Of a stretch of 64,000 bases of DNA, positions 12,095 to 22,055 are shown one piece after another. This stretch comes from Pyronema omphalodes (lineage: Eukaryota; Ascomycota; Pezizomycetes; Pezizales; Pyronemataceae): contig JAJJXM010000012.1 of NCBI GenBank assembly GCA_024516155.1, positions 806,001-870,000 of the forward strand. Reading direction: 5' to 3'. The position numbers were made by a program, and so were the translations under genes. The notes under the pieces were generated by a model that saw only the letters and a program-made list of their open reading frames with translations, had not been told where the DNA came from and made no database searches. The stretch's first letter is position 1, and each line of letters begins with the position of its first letter.

Positions 12095-13676
12095 AGAGAA
12101 TCCTCTCCGATTGGGCATACGCATCACCACTTTTATGATTCACGACGTCAGCATTCTTTTTTTTCTGTTTCCAAGTTAGGGATACCCATTAGGAGGAGTT
12201 TTGTTTTGCTGTTTTTTTTTTTTACTTCTTTTTTTTACCTTTTTTTTTACGATACTTATCTTGCTAGCGCGTTTGTTTGTTTTCTTTTGTTATTTGTTTT
12301 TCTTACTACTTTTTGAAGGGTACCTCATTGTGAGGCCCTGGTATTGGGTCAAGATCGGAGCTCGCTAAGGTGCGGGATGTGCGTCAGATGGCGCGTTGTC
12401 GGATTACTCTTTACTCTACTGTAACAACTTCTGATATTGTTTTTTCGGCTGTATACTTTTCATCTTGTATGTAGCATTTTTTCCAATATTTCATAGTTAT
12501 AGTACTACTTACACAATGTTCCTTCGAAGTGATAACAACTCTGTCTGGATTTCTGTTAAGAACGCCGTGTTGAGGATATGCAAGATGCTGTGTAGTTGTA
12601 CTCATCACGTGATCGCTTAACCATCGACAAGCGCGTAGCGAAGCTTCTGTCATCACAATGTACCACTCGCTAGTAGACATCATACATGAAATTAGTGAAG
12701 TATTTTCGCGGGGTCACTACAACAGAAATCAATTCATTATGGAAATTTTATAATCGAGATCTGTAATGCAGATACGTACATATATAGAGTAACTTACAGC
12801 GTGCGCAAGCACTTTATTGCAGCGCAGTCTTATTCTCAGTGGAAGTAGCTTTCGGAAGCTACCTGCAGTGTCGAAAGCGAATATGTATTAACGTATCAAC
12901 ACATCACATCCACTAAGTTACAACTTTAGTACATCCTCGTATCTAAAAAAAAAAAAACAAAAAAAAAAATTACTTCCAGTTTCTCCTTGACGTATGGTTA
13001 TTGAGCTTTGATTTAATTTGGGATCTTTACGACTAATTCATATTATATAAACCCGCGGAATTCATTGATCTACATAGCAAGCAATTTCATTTTCCATCTA
13101 AATCCACCTTCGAGACATCGGATTTAGTTCCTTGGCACGGTGTCCTCCGGTGTTTTTTTTGCTTCGCTGTGTTCCCGGATAGTAGCGTGTCAATGGATTC
13201 CATGCGATGATGGGCTTTAAAATAAGGCAGGGTTAGGATGTTGATATGACTGTATTTAATTTTGCGGTTACAGACTTACAGTATAATCGGTGTTTAGTTA
13301 TCATTTATCTTGGACTTATTCGAAGTATCGTGGGCTGGAATTTGTATAGGTGCATCTTGTATAGATAATGCTATTGACTTGAAGCTTGTTGTGTCTAATC
13401 AGGTTTGGGAAATTCTTCTTTCGGCTTTCGGATTTCTGCTTTCGAATTTGGTGTAGATTAGTTATATTATGTACAGTTGTACTTGCTCTCTCGTGTTCAC
13501 TGTTCATGCAGATTTGTTTATCGTAATGGCAGGGTATTTTTATTTAACAACATGCCATTCTGTTTCTACCACCTACCCCAAATTCTTTTTATAGCAATTA
13601 ACTAAAACAAAATCCCAAAACTCCAATTCATACAAAAAAAACAAAAAAAACCCCCACTTCCATGACCAGTTATCGT
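12095..13676. other. Convergent intergenic region
   Basis: 1.6 kb between the 3' ends of the AMA1-like gene (+) and the FAH gene (-). T-runs at about 12160-12260 and A-runs at 12945-12970 and 13635-13650. No gene, RNA or repeat recognised. Confidence 0.5.
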
Positions 13677-14851
13677 TTACTCAAACTTGATAGTATTCGT
13701 CAAAGTTCCCAACTTCTCAATGCTAACCTCGACCACATCACCATCCTTCAAATACTGAGGAGGGTTCATTCCCATGCCAACACCGGAGGGGGTACCAGTC
13801 ATAACCAAGCTTCCCTTCTGAAGGGTAGTACCCTGGGAGATGAAGGAAATAATAGTAGCAATCTTAAAGATAAGATCATCAGTATTAGTATCCTGTCTAA
13901 GTTCACCATTGACTCTAGTCTGTAGCTGAAGCTTTTCGGCATCACCGACAGTTTTCTGGGATACGATAGCAGGGCCGAGGGGACAGTATTTATCGAAGCC
14001 TTTGGAGAAACAGAATTGTGGGACTCCTCCGGCATATTGGGGTTCGCGTTGCCATTTACGGGCTGAGATGTCGTTGCTGGTTACGTAGCCGGCGATGTAG
14101 TTGCCGGCTTCGGAGACGGGGATGTTTTTGCCGGATTTTCCGATGACGATGGTCTGGAGATAGGGATTAGAGATGGGGTTTGGGATGGGGGGTTAGAGGG
14201 TGGGATTTACTAGCTCGCCCTCGTAGTCGCATTGCTCGTCTTGTGCGATCTTGGGGATTGGAATGGCCTCGCCATAGTCGGCAACGGAGGTGGCGGGCTT
14301 GATGAAGATTGAAGGGTATGGGGGAGGCTTGCGGCCAGCTTCAAGAACTGTGCATCTCAGTTAGCCCTGTTTTAATTGCTCCCATCTCATCCCAATTCCT
14401 CAACTTCAACCTCAACCTCAACCACTTCCTCTTCCTCTTTTCCGGGGATAAGAACAAAAAACTTACTATGCTTCATATAATTCAACCCCACACACCTAAC
14501 AATGGGCACCTGCTCAACAGCCAGGGGACCAAGCAAGGTCTTAACCTCCACCACCTCATCCGTAACCTTCGCATTCTCAAAAACATCGCCCTCAATAATC
14601 TTCGCCTTCAAGGTTCCCTTCCGCGCCAGGATTCCCACATCATCTTCATTTTCCTCGACAATCGGTTCACCGTGATGAATTTTTCCCTGAGCATCCTGAA
14701 AGCGAATAAGACGAGACCAGGAGATAGCGGGGTTTGCCTGGATCGCGGGGATAGCTGTGGTAGTCGACATCTTTTTTGCAGAAGAAGAAAAGAGACGGAG
14801 ATTGGAAGATGAGGTTCGGAATATACTACGAGCTGCTGCTGCTGAGAACAT
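13677..14851 (-). CDS. FAH-family hydrolase (probable fumarylpyruvate hydrolase)
   Basis: Spliced CDS (minus strand) 14851-14467, 14347-14211, 14153-13677, giving 332 residues. The first 28 residues (MFSAAAARSIFRTSSSNLRL...) are Ser/Ala/Arg-rich without acids and look like a mitochondrial presequence; an internal Met at 28 could start a cytosolic form. The FAH fold is marked by GLNYMKH, the metal-binding DYEGEL (joined across intron 2), SNDISAR and GTPSGVG near the C terminus. FAH enzymes cleave C-C bonds of acylpyruvates with Mg2+/Mn2+. Next to a gentisate dioxygenase, the likely substrate is fumarylpyruvate, giving fumarate and pyruvate (inference from context). Two palindromic CGG..CCG elements lie 327-366 bp upstream. 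A different FAH-family activity (acylpyruvase, oxaloacetate decarboxylase) cannot be excluded. Confidence 0.9.
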
Positions 14852-15177
14852 TGTTCTTTTTATGTTCAGAAGAAAGAAAGGAGGTGGGGGGTAGGTGTTA
14901 TGGATGGGCTATAGGATACAAGGGGATGAGATGTGGGGGGAGGATTTACCCCCCCCCCCCCCCCCCCCTTCTGCTCCTTCTCGTCTTTCTCATCCTCCTC
15001 CCCGGACCCCCGGAATCCCCGCGCCCCCCGGAACTGCGAAGGGGTCGCGAATGAGACATCTGCGGGGAAGCTCATCATATCTCGCATGGATAAAGCATGT
15101 AAATTCTCCGGAGCATAAGCGGGGTTCTTCGGACGCGTTGCGGATGGCTAATACGCGATCTGGGAAATAAAAAAAGA

Positions 15178-15191
15178 CGGAATGACTTCCG
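15178..15191. promoter_or_regulatory. CGGAA-TGAC-TTCCG inverted repeat (CGG-N8-CCG)
   Basis: Perfect 5-bp arms with a 4-bp spacer, 327 bp upstream of the FAH ATG, followed 13 bp later by the N7 version at 15205-15217. CGG-N(x)-CCG is the usual binding geometry of Zn2Cys6 dimers. Its use as an operator is inferred. Confidence 0.55.
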
Positions 15192-15204
15192 GGGGAAGAT
15201 GTGA

Positions 15205-15217
15205 CGGAACGGTTCCG
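15205..15217. promoter_or_regulatory. CGGAAC-G-GTTCCG inverted repeat (CGG-N7-CCG)
   Basis: Perfect 6-bp arms around a single base. It is the second of the close pair upstream of the FAH gene and the most symmetrical copy of the motif in the window. Confidence 0.6.
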
Positions 15218-15670
15218 GTGATATGTCAGCAATGGCATGATGGATACGCGTTGCGACGCGCAGATATGTTGATCGCGAGGTGCATCACGACGAGGGGAAG
15301 ATTTGTTGTTGGATTAATGATGTGTTTTTTTATTATAGGAATCAATATTGGGGGAGATTTTGGTTTTTGTGGGGAATTGTGTTTGAGAGGCGGAGGAGGG
15401 GATAAGGTTTGTGCCATCGCGAAGCTAAGCTAAAGCTACATGCATGATGATGTAAAGCGAGATGGAGATGAAGGAGATGAGCGCTGCGATGGATATCAAT
15501 TTCAAAATTAATGCGTATGCGCAACGTTGCAATAAACATCAATTCAGTAGATAATTCCTACGTAACTACATACAATAAAACAAGAACCACCCATTCCAAA
15601 ATCCCAAGAAAACCCAAACAAACAAAAACCTACGTAGCTAATTACTCCTCACAGATACCCCACCACGGTT

Positions 15671-16784
15671 CTAAAACTCCTCCTTCTTCCACATTCCCAA
15701 ATTCATCATCAAAGGCCTATCCGAGAAACTAAACAAATACGCATCCTCACCCTCCTCCACAACATGCTGAATCCTCTTCCAATGGGGGACAGCAAACGTA
15801 TCACTCTGTTCCCACTGCAACTTCTTCTGCTCGCTTCCCTCACCAACCAGCGTATAACCCCGTCCCTGATAAACATGAAACACAAACGAGCTAGTTTCCT
15901 TCCTTTGCGGGGCCGTAGTTCCCGCCTTAACCCTCTCCGCATGCCCTCCAATAATCCTACTCAACCTCTGACCATCCTCATGCAAATACTCCACCTGGGC
16001 ATAATCCCCGCCCTGATTATCCAGCGCCTCCTGTACCGGAGCCCAAGGGAATTTCGACGGGGACTCATCAACCGGTTCACTAGGATACCTAGAGTCATGG
16101 TATATCTGTGCAAAGTTCCCGGGGATGAATTGGTACATGGGTAGATCCAAGCCATCAAGCCAGATCATGGGTCCGGATCCTTCGTGCCCGTGGTCGTGCC
16201 AGGTCCAGGAGGGGGTTAGGATTACGTCCCCGCGTGACATGTAGATTTTTTTGCCTTCTACTGCGGTGAACCCGCGCGATCCTTCGATTATGAAGCGGAG
16301 TGCGAAGGCGGTGTGGCGGTGTGCGGGGGCGGTTTCGTTGGGGAGGATTAGTTGAAGGCCGGCGTAGAGGGTGTCGGTGGTTTGGGGAGCTTCTTGGGGG
16401 GTGTTAGCTGTGCGATAATTGAAGCAGAATTTGATGGCTTTTGGTGGATGTTGGGAAGGGGTTGGAGACTTACTGCAGGCAGGATTAACAAGCATCAACA
16501 CACGACGCTCAGCTTCCTCGGCTCCGACGATATCTCCAGCTTGGAGAAGTAGTGGACGAAGCTCCTTGTAGTTCCAGAGGTATGGGATGGCTTTAGGATT
16601 CGGCATGGGAGGGACCATAGCATTCATGACGGTCCAGAGGGGTTGGACATGGTGAGGAGGAAGGGTGGAGATGTATTCCTCTGCCGCTGCGGAAGTCTGT
16701 ATAGGAAAAATCATCATTAGATTTTTGTTACAATAATGAAACAGAGATCAAGAGCAATGATACCTCGTGGTTGGTAGGAGACAT
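15671..16784 (-). CDS. Gentisate 1,2-dioxygenase
   Basis: Spliced CDS (minus strand) 16784-16764, 16696-16474, 16407-15671, giving 326 residues. The first exon has only seven codons. The protein is a bicupin: the N-terminal cupin has the metal ligands HRH (His111, His113) and a third His in the WHDHGH motif (about 152), typical of Fe(II) ring-cleaving gentisate/1-hydroxy-2-naphthoate dioxygenases. Other family marks are MVPPMPNPKAIPYLWNY, GLQLILPNE and SWTWHDHG. It cleaves gentisate (2,5-dihydroxybenzoate) with O2 to maleylpyruvate, presumably in the cytosol as no targeting signal is seen. It is head-to-head with the flavin hydroxylase gene 908 bp away and points toward the FAH gene, so two successive pathway steps may share a promoter. 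Length matches the family. Confidence 0.93.
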
Positions 16785-17055
16785 TATGGATACTGTAGTT
16801 GGTGATCGATTGACAAGATATGTGTAGGGAAAAAGAAGGTTATCGAGAAGCCCAAAGTCAAAAAAAAATAAAACAGTAAATTTGATCTTATCTTCAAGCA
16901 AAGAAAGCGCAAACAAAAATTCGAATTTCGAAGTACGCCTTGCATGCGCGGGGTTGCATATATTCCATCTTTATATTACTTTCACCTTCACTTTCACATC
17001 CACATCCGCATTCCAATTTCCTTTTTTCCAAGATTTGAAATCCATTCTTTACCTC

Positions 17056-17068
17056 CGGAACGACTCCG
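17056..17068. promoter_or_regulatory. CGGAA-CGA-CTCCG element (CGG-N7-CCG)
   Basis: One mismatch from the CGGAA-N3-TTCCG inverted repeat; it keeps both CGG/CCG half sites at the same 7-bp spacing and shares CGGAACG with the 15205 copy. It lies 272 bp upstream of the dioxygenase ATG and 625 bp upstream of the hydroxylase ATG. Confidence 0.5.
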
Positions 17069-17171
17069 GCCTGGTATCTATCATGCCAATGACATCGAGC
17101 ATGCTGGCATATTACACCATTTATCCACATAGAGCTTAATTTTCAAAGCCTAAGTTACATCGCGTTCAGTT

Positions 17172-17182
17172 CCGCGTCGCGG
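17172..17182. promoter_or_regulatory. CCGCG-T-CGCGG palindrome
   Basis: Perfect 5-bp GC arms around one base in an otherwise AT-rich divergent promoter. No known binding protein is claimed. Confidence 0.3.
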
Positions 17183-17692
17183 TCATAATATTGCCCCGCA
17201 TTTTTAGTCTCCATGGATGTGGGGTTTAGCTTTGCTACGGTGATTTACCTCCTAGCGTCGGACTAGCCGCTTTTCCGGTGGTTATAGTGCCTGGGGGGGA
17301 AGGTGTGATAGGAACGGCATCATCCCGTAGAAAACACGGATGGGATACCGTAAACTGCGATGTTATCGATAAGCGGAGATAGGAGGGAAGGGCATACCAG
17401 AGTACCAGTACCGCGTAGTTGAGAGGTCTAGGTATTTGGTGTTAGGTGTGGTCCTATATACTAGAGAGCCCATATTTATTAAAGTATAATCATACGCCCT
17501 CAATCGAGGTTTTTTTTTTGTAAGTTTAAACGGAACTGTGGTATCTTTGTGTTTTTTAATAGACCCTGGGGATAGGTTGTTTACTATCTGACTCACTTTA
17601 TACGGTTTACATCTACACTTTACATCCTCTGTTATCCTTTATTTTACGGTTTACTTCAGCTCGACATATACGATACAATACGATACCTCAAA

Positions 17693-19374
17693 ATGCCTAC
17701 TTGCGATATCCCTAAGCAAGCTCCCTACAACATCCTCATTGTAGGAGCCGGACTCGGAGGCTTAGCAGCAGCCATTGCATTCCGCAAGAAGGGGCACAAT
17801 GTCCACGTTCTCGAAGGAGCACCAGCACTCGGAGAAGTCGGGGCTGGTATCCAGATCCCACCCAACAGCACCCGATTACTAGAAGCCTGGGGATTGAAGG
17901 ATGCCTTGATGAAGAAGATTGTTTGGCCCAAGGCTATTAACATGAGAAGATATGAGAATGGTGCTGTTATTGGAATCACCCCGTTGGATCCTACTATGCA
18001 GAAGGCTTATGGATATCCGTGAGTGTTTCACCTTGCTTTTATGGTTGGTGTTTTGTGGTGGGAGGAGTTACTGATGGGATAAAAAATAGTTACTGGCTTA
18101 TCCACCGTGCGGACTACCAGCAGATTCTTTGTGATGCTGCTATTGCGGAGGGTGCGAAGGTTACGTTTGGATCCTATGTTCTTGACTGTGATCAAGATAA
18201 TGTCACTGTGACTCTTGCCAACGGCGAGGTTTTGAGCGCTGACTTGATCGTCGGAGCCGATGGTATTTTCCTCCTCCAAGGCAACCAGCACCAAAGAAAA
18301 TTGCTAACATATTGCCATCACAGGAATTAAATCCCGTGTCCGAGAATTCGCCGTTATGCCCGAAGAAATCGTCGAGCCCCGCACCACCACAAACTGTGCC
18401 TACCGCGCGACCGTCCCAGGAGATTTGATGCGTGCAGACCCCGACCTAAAGAAGCTTATCGAGGAGCCGTATTCCAACTGCTGGATTGGATACCGTCGAC
18501 ACATCATGGCATATCCCATTCGTGAGGGTCAGCTCTACAACCTAGTGATGTCGCACCCAGGAGCAGCAGCAGTAGGAAAATGGAACGAGCCAGGAAATCT
18601 AGATGAGATGAAAGCGCATTATGCAGGCTGGGATCCTATCTTGGATAAGGTTTTGGATAAGGTTAAGGCTTGTTTGAAATGGAAATTGGCCGATTTACCC
18701 GTGTTGTCTAGATGGGTCTCGAAAAGTGGGAAGGTTGTTTTGATTGGTGATGCTGCTCATGCTATGGTGCCTTATTTGGCGCAGGTTAGTTCATTAAGAT
18801 CCTTCCAACTCCCACTTCCTCTGTTGCCGGATGGTTTAAGATCCGTAGCGAGCTGTTAGGTGACAGCGGAGTCCGGCACGGATTTAAAGATAGAACTTAC
18901 GGGAAGCTAACCGAGTCAACTAGGGAGCCGCGCAAGCGATCGAAGACGCCGCGACCTTGGCCGAATGTATTTCCCGAGCGCGCAGCACCGACGACTTCGG
19001 AGCCGTATTGAGAGTTTTCCAACTTATCCGCAAGCCACGCTGTGAGAAGATCCAAAAGGGATCAATGGAGAATGGAGATATTTGGCACATGCCTGATGGA
19101 CCTGAACAGGAGGCTCGTGATGCTGATATGAAGATTACTATGGACTTGTTGGCTGCTGAGGCGGCGGGAATTCCGGCGGAGAAGTTGGCAAAGACGGGGA
19201 AGAGTAACCCTAATAGATGGTCTGATGAGGAGTTCCAGCCTTGGTTGTTTGGTCATGATGCTGTTGCTCATGTATGTTTTTCTCATCCGCGATATCCCCG
19301 GTACAGGAGGAAACAGAAAGCTAACTATTATCGAATAGGCTAACGCACAACTCGATCTTCTATTAAAGTTGTAA
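17693..19374 (+). CDS. FAD-dependent hydroxybenzoate hydroxylase (salicylate / 3-hydroxybenzoate type)
   Basis: Spliced CDS 17693-18018, 18090-18262, 18324-18784, 18924-19271, 19339-19374, giving 447 residues. It is a class A flavoprotein monooxygenase. The N-terminal dinucleotide-binding motif is GAGLGG (residues about 18-23), a DG motif follows (IVGADGIKSRVR, spanning intron 2), and GDAAHAMVPYLAQGA (spanning intron 3) is the FAD ribityl-binding segment. The last exon codes for only 11 residues. By sequence it falls with fungal salicylate hydroxylases. The adjoining gentisate dioxygenase suggests it delivers gentisate, as a 3-hydroxybenzoate 6-hydroxylase (or a 5-hydroxylating salicylate enzyme) would, rather than catechol. 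The regiochemistry cannot be read from sequence. Confidence 0.88.
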
Positions 19375-19832
19375 GCAAAGCGGGGAAGAAAGCGGGGAGT
19401 AAAGAGGGGAAGCAAGAGGGAATAGGATTCTCATACCACGGACAGCTTCGGCGTAAGCTGGTGGCCCGAGACTCTGAGTGGGAAGTGAGGAGTGAGGAGT
19501 GGTTACTTGGGTTTCTGCCCTCAGGGAATGTTACTGTAAATAGTTTGGTTTCTACATGTCTACATGTCTGCATGCTTGTTTTTGTTTTTTTTTGTTTTTT
19601 TTTTCTTTTTGCTTTTCTTTTCTTTTCTTTTTTCTATCCTCGTTAGGTTCAATAACTTGTTTACTATCAACACGGAATAACTTCCTGATACCTTAGTATA
19701 TTTCCACGCCAATGAATCTTATACTCAGCTTCCCTGTTGGTGGCCGAAGAACCTGAAATTTTTCCGTCCCTTTGTTTCCGAGGCCCGAGTCCCGAGTATA
19801 GACAGTATAATATTTCCATTTCATCCATTTCA

Positions 19833-19955
19833 TCCAAGAACCACGAACCCAGATCCAAGAACCAAGGTACAAAAACCAAGAACCAAGAACCCATAACACC
19901 AGATATTAAGACCCTCCCCCCAAGAACCAAGAACCGAGAACCAAGAACCCATAAC
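19833..19955. repeat. CCAAGAACC-type repeat
   Basis: About ten imperfect copies of AAGAACC(AAG/CACG) spread over 120 bp. It is the reverse complement of the repeat family at 6808-6867. Confidence 0.7.
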
Positions 19956-21191
19956 AACAACCATAAGATCACCCCCCTCCCGCTAAACCCCAACATCTCA
20001 ATCCAAATCCAGGCCCATTGCAGTCAGCTTGTCGTCTTGGTATGTATAAGTTACAACCATCGTGATGGTTATCCCAAACCGGAAGCGAGGAGCTGATTGG
20101 AGGAATTGAATCTCCTTGCTGGGGGGGGGGGGGGTCCTACTGTACTGTACTGTGCAGTGTACCTGCGGTTGGTATGTAGAGATTATATGATGCAATAATG
20201 AGAATCTAGATCGTATGTGTGGCTGAGTTAACGGGGTCTGTTTCATGTATGGAGATCATGGAGATTATGCAGATCATGGAGATCATTATTATGTTTACTT
20301 GTGAGGTACTTCTGAGATACTTGGGTTAGATACTTCTGAGTTCTGAGATACCTGGGTTAGATATCTACAGAGTTCTCCGTGATACAGTAACAGCAATACA
20401 ATATCTCAACCGATGCCAACAACGTCTTAAGTCTATTTCTTTACTTCTGGACCTCAAATCCTCAGATCCTTAGCTGGGGGGTTTCAATTCAGGTAATTAC
20501 AATACTCATATGCCCAGACCCAAACCCAGACCGAGACCGAGACCCAGACCAAGCCACAAGCTGTAAGCTATCATCGGTTGTGCGGAGGGTGGTTCGTTAT
20601 GTATGTATGTATGTATGTAGATTAACAGATAACTGTTTTGCGGGGTGTATGGGGTGTATGTAGAGTCAAGCTCGTAGTTCGTGGCTCGGGGAGATGTACG
20701 GTATGGTGCCATAGAATCTGTACCCCAGATACCCCATATTTCACTAAAAATTACCCCACAATATCGTCATGATCTTGCAGAAACGAAACCTATGTAAGTA
20801 TCTTTAGCTGTATCTGTATCTGTAGATGCGAAGCCAGATGCAGCCATACGTAGCCAGCCGCAGCCATACGTAGCAAATCAAAGTTCAGCAAGTCCATACG
20901 TACAAAAAAGGCCAGCAGATATATGTAGCCAGACAAAGTTGTTTTTGATACATACATACAAACCTCTATGACACTAATCCTAATATAGTTTCATGACTCG
21001 ATATTTCAACCAATAAAACCAAGCGGACCCAGTGGACCCAGTGGCGTTCTCTCTAGGGTTCTTTTGACGGGCGAACGGACGGGATCGTGTCCGGATGTGC
21101 AGGTTGTAGTAACGGTGAACGGTGAACAGTGGACGGTGAACCTCACCCCCCCCCCCCCTACCCCCCCTCCAAAAAAAAAGCCAAGAAATGT

Positions 21192-21204
21192 CGGAAGTGT
21201 TCCG
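21192..21204. promoter_or_regulatory. CGGAA-GTG-TTCCG inverted repeat (CGG-N7-CCG)
   Basis: Perfect 5-bp arms with a 3-bp spacer, 852 bp upstream of the transporter ATG. Same arms and spacing as the copies at 15205 and 24398. Confidence 0.5.
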
Positions 21205-21639
21205 TGTTTGCATGGTATGGTATACCATTTGTGACATATGCTGTCGGCTATGATTATTAGGGAGGATGATATTTAGGCAAATATAAAGAGATACCAGAAC
21301 CACCGGATTATGTTTGGGAATTATTATAGACTTGAGGTATGGCTGGACTACGGAGAGGGGGTTGGTATCGTCGTTGGTATCGTTGATGTGATAGCCGGGG
21401 TAATTAAGCTTCTATGCTGCTCTGGTGTCTGTACACACACAATAACCCCTGTCGTGTCTAAAAATTTTGGCGCCTCGGTCTGGGCTTGGCCTGGGTAACT
21501 GGAAGTTGCCGTTGACCTTTTTTCTTGCTCCTTGTTCAAAGTTCTTAACTTCAGTGTAAGTGAGGCCTGTAGACTTCGCCTACCTTATCCTAGCTAGTTT
21601 GACTTTGTCTAGCCTAGCCACAGTCTAGTACAGTAGTAG

Positions 21640-21658
21640 CCGAATTGTTGGAATTCGG
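21640..21658. promoter_or_regulatory. CCGAATT-GTTGG-AATTCGG inverted repeat
   Basis: Perfect 7-bp arms around 5 bp, 398 bp upstream of the transporter start. The CCG..CGG orientation is everted relative to the CGGAA motif. Function unknown. Confidence 0.35.
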
Positions 21659-22055
21659 GTGCCTATGGGCGATACAGTCGTACATACAAGTTGCCTTCGG
21701 CCTGCGGCCATACTACTACGACTGTACGGTAAACTAATAGTTTTTCTAAGACATTTTCGATCTGGTCATAATAACATACATACTTCGGCGACGGGTTTTT
21801 TTAAACTACCTTCCCCACCTTTTTCCTAAAACTATCAAGTGTAATTACCCCGGATTCCTTTTACAGTACAGGCGTGTATGCTATAGTGGATACACCATAT
21901 GAATATCCTATGCTGCGTGTGCTGAACTACATATATAATCCTGCTTCCTGCTTCACCCCGATTATTTTTTTTATAGCTGTAGCTCAGAGCAGCCTCCTTC
22001 TCCTCCCTACCCTCGCCCCCAACAGACAGCTCGGCAAGCACGCAAGAAAGCAATA

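Larger units (their letters stand above)
14852..15670. other. FAH promoter / gentisate dioxygenase 3' region
   Basis: Holds the FAH upstream region with a run of 20 C at 14949-14968, GC-rich sequence (about 14995-15055) and the two CGGAA..TTCCG inverted repeats annotated separately. The distal part is the 3' flank of the dioxygenase gene. Confidence 0.6.
16785..17692. promoter_or_regulatory. Divergent promoter, gentisate dioxygenase / flavin hydroxylase
   Basis: 908 bp between two divergent start codons. Visible elements are CGGAACGACTCCG at 17056-17068 (annotated separately), an 11-bp GC-rich palindrome CCGCG-T-CGCGG at 17172-17182, and CGG-ACTAG-CCG at about 17262. Which of these bind a regulator is inferred only. 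Confidence 0.6.
19375..22055. other. Intergenic region with simple repeats; transporter promoter
   Basis: 2.7 kb with no gene seen. Contents: T-rich tract (19580-19630), CCAAGAACC-type repeat (19833-19955), runs of 14 G (20121-20134) and about 14 C (21145-21158), GAGATCAT and ACTTCTGAGATAC repeats (20245-20365), a GACCCAGACCGA tract (20515-20550), GTAT tetranucleotides (20595-20620), the CGGAA-GTG-TTCCG element at 21192 and a 19-bp inverted repeat at 21640. A near-match to the motif (CGGAATAACTTCCT) lies at about 19672. Confidence 0.55.
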
